A DNA stretch of 64,000 nucleotides from positions 33,609,465 to 33,673,464 of the forward strand of contig OX392536.1 of the NCBI GenBank assembly GCA_947623455.1, read 5' to 3'. A model generated the notes under the pieces. That model saw nothing but the letters and a program-made list of their open reading frames with translations. It made no database searches and had not been told where the DNA came from. Position numbers and translations under genes: made by a program. Positions 37,106 to 48,687 of the stretch are shown here, in pieces (position 1 is the stretch's first letter; each line of letters opens with the position of its first letter). This DNA comes from Mimachlamys varia. Its lineage: Eukaryota > Mollusca > Bivalvia > Pectinida > Pectinidae.

Positions 37106-38018
37106 TCCGCAAACACCTTCCTCCCCAAACATAACCCACTCTTCTGAAAGTGAATGTGTCTGTCTTTCTCTCATCAAACCATACGATCGCCACAGACATC
37201 CCTCAGTCAATGGATGAACCGGTAAAGCTCCGTGTAAACAGACTAGAGTGTGAAGTCAGTGGTTTCCCGAGAAACGTAAACTATACCTGCCCACCCTATA
37301 GATAATGTCTATGTCTATATGTTTGATCTATCAGAAGCCACCTTACGCCGTCCCTAATCAGCCACTATCGTAACAAGGCGTTACTGGCAATACTTTACCG
37401 TTCTGCTACTACAAACAGGTATGTTATTATGACGTCAGACATAACGTCACACTTGACTCCATTTCGTAAATTTTCTCTCTTGACTGTTTTTATTGTATTC
37501 GATGTACCTCATTCCTAATTATCCCTAAGTGATAAAATTCTCCTACGAGAAATTTCTTGAACAGCTCAAGGTTTATTTTATGCGGAAATATCAAAAGGGA
37601 ATTATGACGTAATACACTATACACAATGAACTGTTCGCACCTTTTAGCCTAATAAGCTCCCCTTCCAATAGTTTTTCTTTATTAGATATTTACTCTATCC
37701 TTTCAATTTATGGAGTTTAAGTCCAACAGAAGTAGTGAATAAACGAATAATTGGGCTTTTCAATATCTCTATGATCAAAGAAAGATGCACTCTGTCTGGT
37801 TTTCATGGTAACCGCTATGGGTACTTTGAATGGAAAATACGTTATTACGGGTGGATCATATTAATGAGCGAATTGATTATTTACCTCTTTTGACTAAATT
37901 ATTTACAAATATAAACATAGATCTATAATACATAATGCTAAAATCAAGAAAAAATATATCGAAAGAGAAAGAGGCTTCGGTATTTTCTGATTTTTTAATT
38001 TTGTTTTTCTTATAAAAA
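37106..38018. other. unannotated DNA
   Basis: No gene or element recognised. The last 60 bp are T- and A-rich, leading into the 35-bp array. Confidence 0.5.
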
Positions 38019-38158
38019 ACGCTCTGAACGTTCATTTCCATTGCTGTATATCTACGCTCTGAACGTTCATTTCCATTGCTGTATATCTACGCTCTGAACG
38101 TTCATTTCCATTGCTGTATATCTACGCTCTGAACGTTCATTTCCATTGCTGTATATCT
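38019..38158. repeat. 35-bp tandem array, four identical units
   Basis: Units at 38019, 38054, 38089 and 38124 are identical at every base. Each has ACGCTCTGAACGTTCATTTC then CATTGCTGTATATCT. The palindrome AACGTT sits in the middle of each unit. Identity implies a recent expansion. The array is bordered by A/T-rich runs. Confidence 0.98.
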
Positions 38159-39960
38159 TTTTTGTAAGTCTTTACTAACCACCATTGCGATATGCCTAAC
38201 GAGGTATTATACGACATAAAATTAAGAAAACCAAACAAGCCCACGGATTCACACTTTAACGAACAAACATGCAATCAACACATACAAAGCATTTCATATC
38301 GTAACATACAAACCTGCATATTCCCGCATGTCACAAGCTTCAATGCAATGCACGTTATTATCAAAAACAAAACTCAAATACAGTGTACGTATACATACAA
38401 ACATAAAAACAACGGTGGATACAAATAAACCTTCATAACACAATGAAGGCAATTAATAATCATAGCATCACGAATACAAAAAGCACACCCAATTGTGTAA
38501 TAAAGTCAACACCAGACTTGAAAAATCTCCAATGGAATCTCAAGAGATAATAAAATCGGTCACCACTTAGATACCAACACAGCAAAGTTGATACCCTGGA
38601 TCGCAAGCCACGCAATAGTCGATTATCTACCATTAGACACCTATTTCGAGACTGAGAAATCCAAACCGGTATTTTCCATGTGATGAAGTACATATGTACA
38701 TTCCTAAAACATACTTATATTATATCATACCCGTACAATTTTATGAATGAACCGCTGACAAAGGAATTCTAGAACCGCCATTACAGCCCTGCAGTATCTT
38801 AGTATACATCGCGGTGATCGTAAGTCCTCGCATTTATCGTTTAGTATGCATATAGCAAATTAACAAGGGATAGCTATTTGGCAAGCCGATAACACCATTC
38901 AATAAAAATATCTTTAGTGTACTTAAAATATACCGGAAATAAAAATAAAACGTATTACTGTGCAATTTTCACTCTAAATACCACAATCTATTTTCAAAAC
39001 ACTTTGATCTCAAGCGCGAGTAAATGGCAACAGGAGCCATTTGAAATGTTGGTATGGCCATTTCTGACATTTAACAGTTATTGTGGAAGAACAGTTATTA
39101 CAAAATAAAAAGCAAATGGCATTTTTCTGAACTTAATGATATATCCGACATTTTTTTACAGAAAAATATAGCATATACATTAAATACAGCTTATAAATAA
39201 TTTCAGGTCACAAATGTAAACTATGATAAACGAAGGTAGACTTTTTGTAAGACTGTTTGTACATGGTTCTGTCTTCCTGTAAGTCATTAAGGCATGACAT
39301 AACTTTTGAAAAGCAGTGTTAAAAGTTTGATGTGCGTGTAAATAAAAAAAAATAATATTAAAGAATATGTGTGTCATAAGATCATTATAGAAAAGTGTAT
39401 CAGAGGCAATTATCATGCCTCAGAGAGGTCCGACCAGTTTCCAGGTTCACACTTCGAAATCGATATAACCAGAATTCGTTTTATTCAGTAATAACGGTTT
39501 TAGAATTTTAAGCAGGAATATTAATCCGCGAATCCGCAAATGTCGACAAGTATTCACAAGCATAACTTTATCTAGATGATTTCTTTTTTTATAATTTTGA
39601 TGTTAACCATGATAGTGTTGAACACTTTCTCTAGGAATATAATCTATAAGGCGCGAAAGTAAATGCTTCATTTTTCATCCTTTCCTATGCTGAACTTTGC
39701 ATTTGTGTTCTAAATCCTCTTGCTGGAATCAACAAACGTTACAATATATATTACAAACGTATTAAACTGAATTAAGGAAAAACCAAGCTGTTAGGTGTGT
39801 CACTGTCTCTGATCTTTTCAACGTAAGTATGATGAAAGAAAAGCATTTCTTTCGTTCGCATTTACAGATATTTTTCAGGAATATTATTTGCTCTGCTGGT
39901 GGATTTTCTTGTCCCCGATATTTGCCAGGAGTCTCCATAGCCACAGTTAATCTCAATTGA
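38159..39960. other. unannotated AT-rich DNA
   Basis: No gene, RNA or element recognised. Short frames at 38192-38428, 39180-39416 and 39762-40001 show no motifs. Confidence 0.5.
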
Positions 39961-40232
39961 GTAGTGGCACGGTACATAATGTACACATTTTCGTAGTACA
40001 CGATTTGAAATTATACAGAACTGTTTAATTTTCCTTCTAAATTAATAAATTAAAGGGTTTTTTTCGCACCTGACTCCTTCTACATAAATTTTGGATTCTC
40101 AGCTTTTGGCCCTAGCATCACTGAAGAGTCCTTGAGGACGAAACAGCTGTATAATGCAGTTTAATTCATTCTTTCGGTATACTCTATCTATTACTAAATT
40201 AAAAAGGTACAGCATATGCCTGTATTACGTCA
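39961..40232 (+). mobile_element. hammerhead-bearing dispersed repeat, copy 3
   Basis: A fuller copy, starting GTAGTGGCACGGTACATAAT and CGTAGTACACGATTTGAAAT, then the shared TTAAAGGGTT block, CCTAGCATCA, the ribozyme, CTATCTATTACTAAATT and GGTACAGCATATG, ending TTACGTCA. It matches copy 4 along its whole length, which defines the element as about 275 bp. Non-coding. Confidence 0.85.
40115..40157 (+). ncRNA. type I hammerhead ribozyme, core intact
   Basis: CTGAAGA lies at 40121-40127, stem II GTCC (40128-40131) and GGAC (40136-40139) closes a four-base loop TTGA, and GAAA is at 40140-40143. Stem III is ACA with TGT around two bases, with cleavage predicted after A40151. Stem I pairs GCATCA (40115-40120) with TAATGC (40152-40157) and has one A-C mismatch. 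All catalytic core positions are present. The weakened stem I may reduce activity. Confidence 0.82.
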
Positions 40233-40730
40233 TATTCAATATAATCCAACGCCAAATTATAAAAACTTAATTTGTTCAAATATCGTGTTAAAAGATATTT
40301 AATTTCCATTTTGTAAACCAAATCAATAGTTAAGCAGTCTCTGTAATACACGACTATAGTTTAAGGTATCTATATACTGAGTAGTAAACTCAAATAGGGA
40401 AAACTACAAAAATACTAATGAACTTGTTATTCTGTCCATGTCGCAACGTCATAAAAGGAACAGACGTCTGCGTGTGTTTGTTAAGAGGATAGTCTTTACA
40501 CGGCAATTATCATACCTCCGTCTCGAGGATGTATACGTGCATGGCTTCGTGTGCGTGCGTGCGTTTGCCTGTTCGTCCCAGTTTTTGGCCAACTATTTCA
40601 CATATTGACATCATATTTGTTTTGCAGGTGAATAGCGAGAACCACCGATTCACTTTTCCAATAACAATGTGTTAAAAGTATCATAACGCCTTCTAGTGAA
40701 ATACATGTTTTGAACTTTGATAACAAAGTA
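40233..40730. other. unannotated DNA
   Basis: Nothing recognised between the hammerhead repeat and the next dispersed repeat. Confidence 0.5.
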
Positions 40731-41034
40731 GAGAATACCGAAGCGTCAACAAAACCATAATCCGAACTCAAAATTGATTAAACTATGGACAAAATACGAA
40801 AAAAAGGAAATACCCACACGGAGACTATTGTAATATTACAAGAATATAAGGCAAGATGTTCCGGAAGAGTACGACATCGACGACACCCGCCATGTAAATC
40901 TTAATCACATCCAAGTAAACATCAAGTCATTGAAATGAGGACCGGCTCAGCATTGTTGATTACAACAAGTAAGCACACTTATGAGCATACTTAAAAACGT
41001 CCATCTTCATATAACACAAAGATACAGAACATTT
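40731..41034 (+). repeat. dispersed repeat family 1, full-length reference copy I
   Basis: Reference copy. Landmarks in order: GAGAATACCGAAGCGTCAAC, ACCATAATCCGAACTCAAAA, TTGATTAAACTATGGAC, GATGTTCCGGAAGAGTACGA, GACGACACCCGCCATGTAAA, CACACTTATGAGCATACTTA and CATCTTCATATAACACAAAG. It has no open frame. A second copy follows after about 100 bp at 41139 in the same orientation. Confidence 0.85.
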
Positions 41035-41112
41035 GTTCGATGAGACAAAGATAGCAACCATAAAACTTCCCCATAATTCTGATCAACCTGCATTTCTCGA
41101 ATCCCTGTGTTG

Positions 41113-41142
41113 TTAGAAAGTTAGAAAGAAAGAAAGAAAGAA
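41113..41142. repeat. GAAA microsatellite
   Basis: A short TTAGAAAG then (GAAA)n tract. It abuts the start of the next dispersed repeat copy, whose first bases (AGAATAC) merge with it. Confidence 0.9.
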
Positions 41143-41450
41143 TACAAAAAGCGTGAGCAAAACCATAATCAGAGCTCAAAATCGATTAAACTAGAGGCAA
41201 AACATGAAAAAGGAAATATTTATATGGAGACCCTTATGAAAGTACATGATATTGAGACCAGGTGTTCCAGAAGAGTAAGCGCCTTCTGCTTCATCGACTA
41301 CACTCGCCATATAAATCTAGGTCAGATCCAAGTTAATGGCATGGCCTCAAAGTGAGAGCTGAGGCTAAATTCTCAATCACAACAAACAGGCATACTGGTG
41401 AACATATTCATGATCGTCAATCTTCATTACGTACAAGGATGTACAATATT
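41139..41450 (+). repeat. dispersed repeat family 1, full-length copy J
   Basis: Same landmarks as the copy at 40731, including AACCATAATCAGAGCTCAAA, AATCGATTAAACTAGAGGC, GGTGTTCCAGAAGAGTAAGC, GCCTTCTGCTTCATCGACTA and CCTCAAAGTGAGAGCTGAGG, ending GTACAAGGATGTACAAT. Shared sequence continues after the GAGCATA landmark for 40-60 bp, which sets the family length near 300 bp. Confidence 0.88.
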
Positions 41451-42009
41451 TCGCAATGAGCGCAGTCATCTCAGTGAACAGTTGTATCATACATGTAAGT
41501 GCGTTAGGCATAACATGCCGCCCCATTCATTCACAACGATCAGTCATTGAACAGCAGAAAGATAACTGAAAAGGGAACAGACGTGTCAACACCAGGTATG
41601 GAATAAATAAAATCATATTGTTAATATGGAGGTATTAACGAAGTAGACATTTCGCCTTCAATCAAGGTTTGAATTAACTTGCTGATTTTTCCTTCATGAC
41701 TGATCAAATTATATGCAAAATAAGTGACAATTATATCTCAATAATGACTATCCAAAATATCACTAGTATCATTTAATGTGACAAGCTACGACATTACTTC
41801 ACTTAAAAAGTATAGCAATGATTCTTAATCTGCATTCAGGCAGCGGACCCACGAATTAACTATCTCTTATCGGTACGAGTAATAAAAATCCTACCGAGAC
41901 GAACATTTCCTGAAAATAGTTATTTTATTAATGATTTGACGGGGCCTATTCTCCTTCGCCTATACTGATTACTAGCACGTGTATTGCATGCTGTGCAAAT
42001 CTGACTTAG
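41451..42009. other. unannotated DNA
   Basis: No gene or element recognised. Confidence 0.5.
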
Positions 42010-42868
42010 GTCAACACGCCCAGTGTTTACATGTAGGTCTGGGTCGGAACACATAAAATCTGGGGGCACACATACATATACAAGGTAGAGTTAGGGGAGC
42101 ATAAACTAGAATCGGGGGGGGGGGGGCACATGTACATATACAAGGTTGAGTTGAGGAAGCATACATGTATAAAGTTAGACTTAAAGATGTAAAGTAGCAT
42201 TTGAGGTGGTACAAAAACATACGGATGGGCACAAGAAAAATCTAGCGCGGTAATCATACATGTACAGTGTATGCTATTACGAAGTACAGTAGAATCTGGG
42301 GTACTAGACATCAACAATTAAAAGATGCACAGGAAAAGTGGTACAATGTGCTAAAAGGGTACACGTAGTAGCAAGACTGGTACACATAGGGTACAGATAG
42401 GCACACGTAAAACCAGAAATGGCACTCATACATGTACAATGTAGGGTTATCAGGTATTGCACCTAAAAATGGTCGAATGATGTACATGTAAAATCTGGAG
42501 TGGTACAAATAGGGTACAGAGGGGCACACGTAAAACCAGGAACGGCACTCACACATGTAGGATGTAGCGTTTGGGGAGGTACGCTAGGTTATGGGGTATT
42601 GTACATAAAAACGTAGACATAAATTCTGGAGCGGTACAAATAGGGTACAGAGGGGGCACACATGAAGAATCAGGAGCAGCACTCATACATGTACAATGCG
42701 GGAGGTAGAGTTTGAGCTGGGATATTACACATATAAAACAATTGGTCAAATGAGATACACACATGTAGATTCCGGAGTGGTACAAATAGGGTATATAGAG
42801 GCACATGAAAAACTCAAGCGTGGTACTCATACATGCACAATGTAGTGTTTATGACGGTACACGTATGA
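42010..42868. repeat. irregular tandem array, 120-155-bp units
   Basis: GGTACAAATAGGGTACAGAG and variants recur at about 42381, 42502, 42625 and 42778, each followed by GGCACACGTAAAACCAG-like and CACTCATACATGTACAATG-like words. The first part has about 60-bp spacing (GGGGCACACATACATATACA at about 42062 and again near 42124) and includes a run of 14 G near 42113. Minus-strand frames of 73-96 codons here are repeat-derived. Confidence 0.75.
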
Positions 42869-43626
42869 TTTCACTGTCCCGAACATTCTCGATGTTTGAT
42901 GACATTTCACTGCCCGAACCTTTTCGATGTTTACAGACATTTCACTGCCCGAATTTTGCCGATGTTTACCGATATTTTTCTGCCCCGAACCTTATCGATG
43001 TTTGCCGACATTTAATTGCCCTGAAACCTCTCGATGAATCCCGACATTTCACTGCCCGAAAATTTCCGATGTTTACCGATATGTCACTGCCCCGAACGTT
43101 CTCGATGAATTCCGACATTTTACTGCCCTAAAAATTCCCGATGTTTAATGACATTTTACTTCCCGAAACTCCTCGATGTTTGCCGATATTTCACTGCCCC
43201 GAACCATCTCGATGTATCCCGACATTTCACTGCCCCGATCTTCCTCGATGTATCGCGACATTTCACTGCCCGAAAATTTCCGATGTTTACCGATATGTCA
43301 CTGCCCCGAACGTTCTCGATGAATCCCGACATTTTACTGCCCGAAAATTCCCGATGTTTAATGACATTTTACTTCCCGAAACTCCTCGATGTTTGCCGAT
43401 ATTTCACTGCCCCGAACCATCTCGATGTATCCCGACATTTCACTGCCCCGAACCTTCTCGATATATCCCGACATTTCACGGCCCGAAACTTCGCGATATA
43501 TCCCGACATTTCACTGCCCCGAACCTTCTCGATATATCCCGACATTTCACGGCCCGAACCTTCTCGATGTATCCCAACATTTCACTGCCCCGAACCTTCG
43601 CGATGTTTCACGTCAACTCCTTGCCC
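42869..43626. repeat. 36-bp tandem array, about 21 units
   Basis: Each unit resembles TTTCACTGCCCCGAACCTTC then TCGATGTATCCCGACA, 36 bp long. A block of about six units at 43043-43256 is repeated almost exactly at 43257-43470 (offset 214 bp), showing a segmental duplication within the array. The overlapping plus-strand frames (42805-43131, 43141-43632, 43148-43732) have a 12-residue period and are artefacts of the unit length. Confidence 0.92.
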
Positions 43627-45250
43627 TATTAGTTCCCTGCGTTCCACCTGTCTGTCAGTACTCAGAGGACCTCACTTACAAATGCATTACTTTCTCTCTT
43701 TGAAATTAGACAAAAACCGTTGCGAAAATTAGCATTACAAAGTCGCTGTACAAACCTCCCATGATTTGTTGGCGGTATATTGAGACAAATGCTAAGTTTA
43801 TGGGAACATGTTGATACCATTACCACGAGGAGGCGAATGGCCCTCCATCGTTACGTATTCGCCGAGGACCATTCGTAAGGTAGAACTGCGTGGTTTTGAA
43901 ACATAATTCATTTGCCATAGAGCAATAAAGAGAAGACCCCACAGTAAAGAACCAGTAGAAAAGCATTATGAATGTCTGTTAACATTTCTCAAGCATTCGA
44001 TAAACCCAACAACCTGCAGTCTGGGATAGGGAAGGCAAGCGATGACTAATGTCGGAGAAGCATATACGGACTGACGCTGCGCAAGTGAGGAAAGAAACGA
44101 TCTTCGAAACCTTTGGGACAAAGTTAATATGAAGCAAATTGACAGATGTCCAAAAACCCTTCGTGCAGCATACATTTCAGGTCCCGAATAATGTCAATGT
44201 TGATTTTTGTTGACAAACTATTTCGATATTATTCATGATTATGCCAATATCGCTTCAGTTCTTGTGTTTTCAATGTTTTATTTGTATTGTCGTGTACTCG
44301 ATATATGCAAAGAATTCAAATGGAACAGACACACATGACTTTTCACCACATGATCATCGTTTATTTAAAAAAATACTCCAAGTCATGCATCATTCAGTCC
44401 TGGCATGAGCGCTTTACATCTCGAGATGTGACAAAATACATATTTGAGCTTACATTCACTATATAAACATTACGGGAAAGTACGCGATTTATTTGTCTAT
44501 GAATGCGTGTAACTTCTATACCTTCGTTACTACATCGTTTGCAATGACGATACTGCAACTTTAATGCTGCAAATATAACATAGTATCACGTAAGATCACG
44601 TAGGACTATTACTAAGAATGAGATGAACTGTGTTCATTAACATGAAAGTTGATATTGACATACGACACAAATGGTAAATGAAATCACAGTTTGATTCCGA
44701 TACATGTTTATGATTTCACTCATTATCACATTAGAGAGGTTTGCCATTTTCGCCGCTTGGAGGTTTGATTTCGTAAACACTTTGTGCACTTCCGGTGCTT
44801 CCTCATGCGTGAAAACCTTCTGGGAAATTAAGGCCCCATACGGTCGACAAAAACATAATAGCTTACACCACGGTATTCATATTTAGTACATCATACTATG
44901 AAATGTTATCCGTTTTATGAAAACATCTTGAATGCAGTGGAGGTTTACAATCTATTCTATAACTGTGTTTTCCAAGCCTGACAGTAGAATTCCGTTCAAA
45001 ATGACGCTTTCTATGGTTGTCAAGCGTACACGTCACTGAAACTTGGCGTCACAAATTACGCAACAAACTCCCGCGCTTATTGAATGCATGATTATGCGTT
45101 TTTACTTGGCGTGACGTGAACATGATAATGAAAAACAAAACGTCACGGTTTTCAACTTTTCATTCTAAATACTATATAAATTTGGCAATTTTAAATTGTT
45201 TCGAAGACTTATTAAGATATATTTCTATCTTTGATCTAGAGGAAATTTCT
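43627..45250. other. unannotated DNA
   Basis: No gene, RNA or element recognised in 1.6 kb. Confidence 0.5.
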
Positions 45251-45310
45251 CTTTAGTCCAGAGGTATAGCGTCTGACAAGGAACCTATGGATCGAAGGTG
45301 TAAACACACT
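45251..45310 (+). pseudogene. degenerate tRNA-like sequence
   Basis: CTTTAGTCCAGAGGTATAGC resembles a tRNA D-arm with A-box, and GGATCGAAGG sits where a B-box would be, but is poor. No cloverleaf can be drawn. Its start is similar to the tRNA-like sequence 180 bp downstream, so both may come from one SINE or from related tRNA-like heads. Confidence 0.35.
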
Positions 45311-45431
45311 ACAATACAAATGCTGTTCATGGCCCTCGTTACAGACAACTAGAGCTGTTTGAGCACTAACCCATTTAAAAAGCGGAGATAAAATAGTTTT
45401 AGAATAACTTAAGCTACAGTGTGTTCATTTC

Positions 45432-45505
45432 CCTCTAGCTCAGCGGTAAAGCACAGGGCTGTCCAAGAGCCAAAGATTGCAGGTTCGAGCCCAGGCAGCG
45501 GCGCA
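45432..45505 (+). pseudogene. tRNA-like sequence, probably a SINE head or tRNA pseudogene
   Basis: TAGCTCAGCGGTA fits the A-box and GGTTCGAGCCC the B-box of RNA polymerase III. A GGCT/AGCC anticodon stem encloses GTCCAAG, giving a CCA anticodon at the usual place. The D-stem, T-stem and acceptor stem do not pair properly, so this is not a working tRNA. Its minus strand is read by the frame at 45409-45603, which is not a gene. Confidence 0.6.
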
Positions 45506-48350
45506 ATCTTCACGCTATTCTTCTTCCTATGATATACTATAGTATAATGCTTCACACATGTCAAACGAAAAAAAACCAAAGCAGGACACTTAATGTTATT
45601 CAAATGGTGTCTACGATTGAAGCTTTAAGCCAGAGAACGGTTGATATTTTATCCAAAAGTCACTGTCAAAAGAAATGTTCGTGAAAATCCCTATACTTGT
45701 GACAATATATTCATGTATATGTATGTGTGTGTAAATGATACTTCAGTGGCAATAATCCAACTTTTAAGCGGGATAATTCTGAACGGCAGAATTATTAAAA
45801 GTCACTTCTCCACAATAGTGACAATCACATCGGAATCAATTTTAGAAGAAAATTAAAAAAACAAACATGCAAACAATCATGATATTCATCCCAATGCAAA
45901 TGGCATGGTGTTTATTTCGCGATTCAACACGTTTGTGTCACGTTCGGCGCGAGACTTACGTCGAGAGCAAAGTAATGTATCAAGTATACGACACCATTAT
46001 CATGTTCCTGTTGAAGGTCCTTCCGTCCATCCCTGGGAGACGTATTAACCTTTCTGTCCTCGTCTTTCATTCTTCAGTACGCGTGGTCTCCAGAAACACT
46101 GTCTTAGCCCTCGGAATAAAAGTCACAACGTTGTCTTTAAGTCGTGTCTAATAAATATTCACGAAGTCTGTCTATGCAAAGGATAATTGTCATTCGAAAA
46201 TGTCACATAATAATCAATTATAATTCGTATTGCTTTGACTTTTTGGTTTTATAAATGGTTGACAAGTATACACGAGGGAGAGTATATGTGTGTATGTGGG
46301 TTTTTTAATGTATCGATTGGACACATGTGTAACTTAGAATTAATGATACCTTCAATTTATGTACATATGTACATTTGTATGTGTGCTTGTGCGCTTCTGC
46401 AGATGAGTGGATAAATGAGTTCTGCCTTTACAGTATTACAGTATTACAGTATACCATGTAAATGTTGTATCTGCCCAGAATAGGGCCAAATTACAAAACA
46501 TCGTTTATTTCACAACAGGGGAAATCATAGAAGCATATACATAGTGTATATTTATCTATAGAAGGTGTTAGATTCTACAATATACATAGAGCAATTCAAA
46601 AATAAATAAAAAAGAGTGCGCTTGAAAAAGAACACCTGTTAAGTCGATGATATTCCGGGATACAGTTTCGAATTTTTGGAAGATGACTAAGTGCAGGGAG
46701 TCAGGGCTGCTTTCATTGACTTTCATTGTAATATTATATATTCAAAATGGACCTTTTTCACATTTTTCAGTGTCCTATGGTATCGAGTTAATTATACATG
46801 CATGTTGTAGTCATAATCTTCTGCTGGATATGATCGAAAACCATAGAGGAAAACATGTTTAAGTTAAAACAATGTACCGACATGAGTTCATACAAATACA
46901 TTAATCAATCTATGCTATACCATTTCCCACCCCCATTACCACTTGAACACCCCCCCCCCCCCCTAAACGCCATCTACCCACCCACACATAAGTGTTGCCT
47001 TATGTTCCCAGTCAAAACAAAGAGGCAATGTAAAAACGCTTTACCTGTCATAACATGCTACATTTACTTATTTTCCCCTCTTTTTTTGTGAAACAAAATA
47101 TTTTGTAAAATTTCACAAAGAAATATTCGGAAGTTCCTGTCGATGACGTAATACGTTAGCACGTGTGGAAGTCGGATGATATAGCGCCTTTAATTCACGG
47201 TCTATGGTAATCCTTATTGCACCACAAAGGAGCAACCTGATAGTACAAAAAATATTTCACATGCTTCAAAATATGCATTTATCAAGCAGGGAATATGGTG
47301 ACGTAATCTTACTTGTCATTCCTTCCATTTCAGTATCACCATGACACCAGCACGTCACTGTAAGTTTAAATGACCACATGACGCATCCCGCCCAAAAGCA
47401 GACTAACACCAATCAACGGTCAAATTACTGTTAAAGTACAGCAAAAAGTACGTGGCCAAACTTTCGGTCTAACTATTAAGTTAATTTATACAGAAAAATA
47501 CTATACATCATTGTATCAACAAAATCAATGAAAAAAAAAAAATCCCGTTCGGAGATGTTTCAAAATATAAGTCAAATGGTCTCCCTTCATTTTATCTGTA
47601 TCAAATGACGAACGTTCTTTGTACTTCTCGTTGAACAATAAGAAAAAGAATAAAATAATAAAACCGAAAATATGACCCGTGAAGGGTCTTTTTTCTCTTA
47701 TTTCACAAACATTTTCTGTAGGTTTGAACCTTATACAGACATATCAGAATCAAAGTGTGACAAGAGCACGCCAATGTTGTGTTTAGCCGGAGTTATACAA
47801 TGCATTACCTATCGTTAAAACATGATCTTGAATCGTAAATCATTTTTTGAGTCTACTGAACGAAATTAGAACACGTGACGAGACAAGGCATATAAGCCAA
47901 TCAGGGTTCTTAGTTAGATTCCTTTCGAATCATAGCTGATATAACATTGTGAAAAAGTAACATACAACAGAGTAAGCCTTGGTCAGCTCCATGAAATTTA
48001 TTGGACCGACAATTGCCGAACGAATTCGAATATCAGGCGGACGTTACGTCACAAATCCACATTACACGTAAACTTCTTTCTGGTGCGTCGACACAGGCAA
48101 ATACTGAAGTAAATAGCGTGTATTAAAACTGTATCGTATCGGGCGTCTTGAAATAGTAACAGTGATAATATTCACACTAATGTAATTGCCGTTGCAAAGC
48201 ATTTCCAATTGAAAATAAACAACGGGCCAACTTTTTGTTATTTTTTTCTTTATCTTTTTGTTCTTAAGAACAAGATGCCTTGGATTTGCAACTCCATAAT
48301 AATAATAATAATGTCCCACGTTAGATAACGGTACATGTAAGATTTTTTAA
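45506..48350. other. unannotated AT-rich DNA
   Basis: 2.8 kb without a supported gene. A homopolymer C run lies near 46950, and a short ACAGTATT triplication near 46434. Frames of 71-94 codons (45641-47091) overlap and have no recognised domain. Confidence 0.5.
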
Positions 48351-48510
48351 AGAATACCGAAGCGTCAACAAAACCATTATCCGAACTCAAAATCGATTAA
48401 ACAAGGGGCAAGATTTGAACAAAGGAAACATTTACATGGGAGACCCTTGTAAAAGTACAAGATAAAAAGACTATGCGTTCGTGATAAGATAGCGTCTTCT
48501 GCCTCATCGC
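48351..48510 (+). repeat. dispersed repeat family 1, 3'-truncated copy K
   Basis: A well-preserved first half: AGAATACCGAAGCGTCAACA, ATTATCCGAACTCAAAATCG, ACATTTACATGGGAGACCCT and AGCGTCTTCTGCCTCATCGC, then it stops. A hammerhead-bearing repeat follows at 48688, as also seen for the copy at 22242. Confidence 0.85.
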
Positions 48511-48687
48511 GGTATAACAAACATTTTGTAATTTTAGCAAGGGGGCTTCAAAACCGCAATATCATAATTATGATTTGGTATGTCTTTTTTTCCATTAATT
48601 GAATTATGATACAATGTAAAAATCGATGTCCTGAAATAAGAATACCCGACTTTCAACTGTGTACGTCTTCAAATATTGCATCACCAA

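Noticed and set aside
42805..43732. Plus-strand frames of 104-194 codons
   Set aside because: Products of the 36-bp array, in several overlapping phases with the same 12-residue period.
45432..45505. Functional tRNA-Trp(CCA)
   Set aside because: The D-, T- and acceptor stems do not pair; only the anticodon stem and the promoter boxes are preserved.
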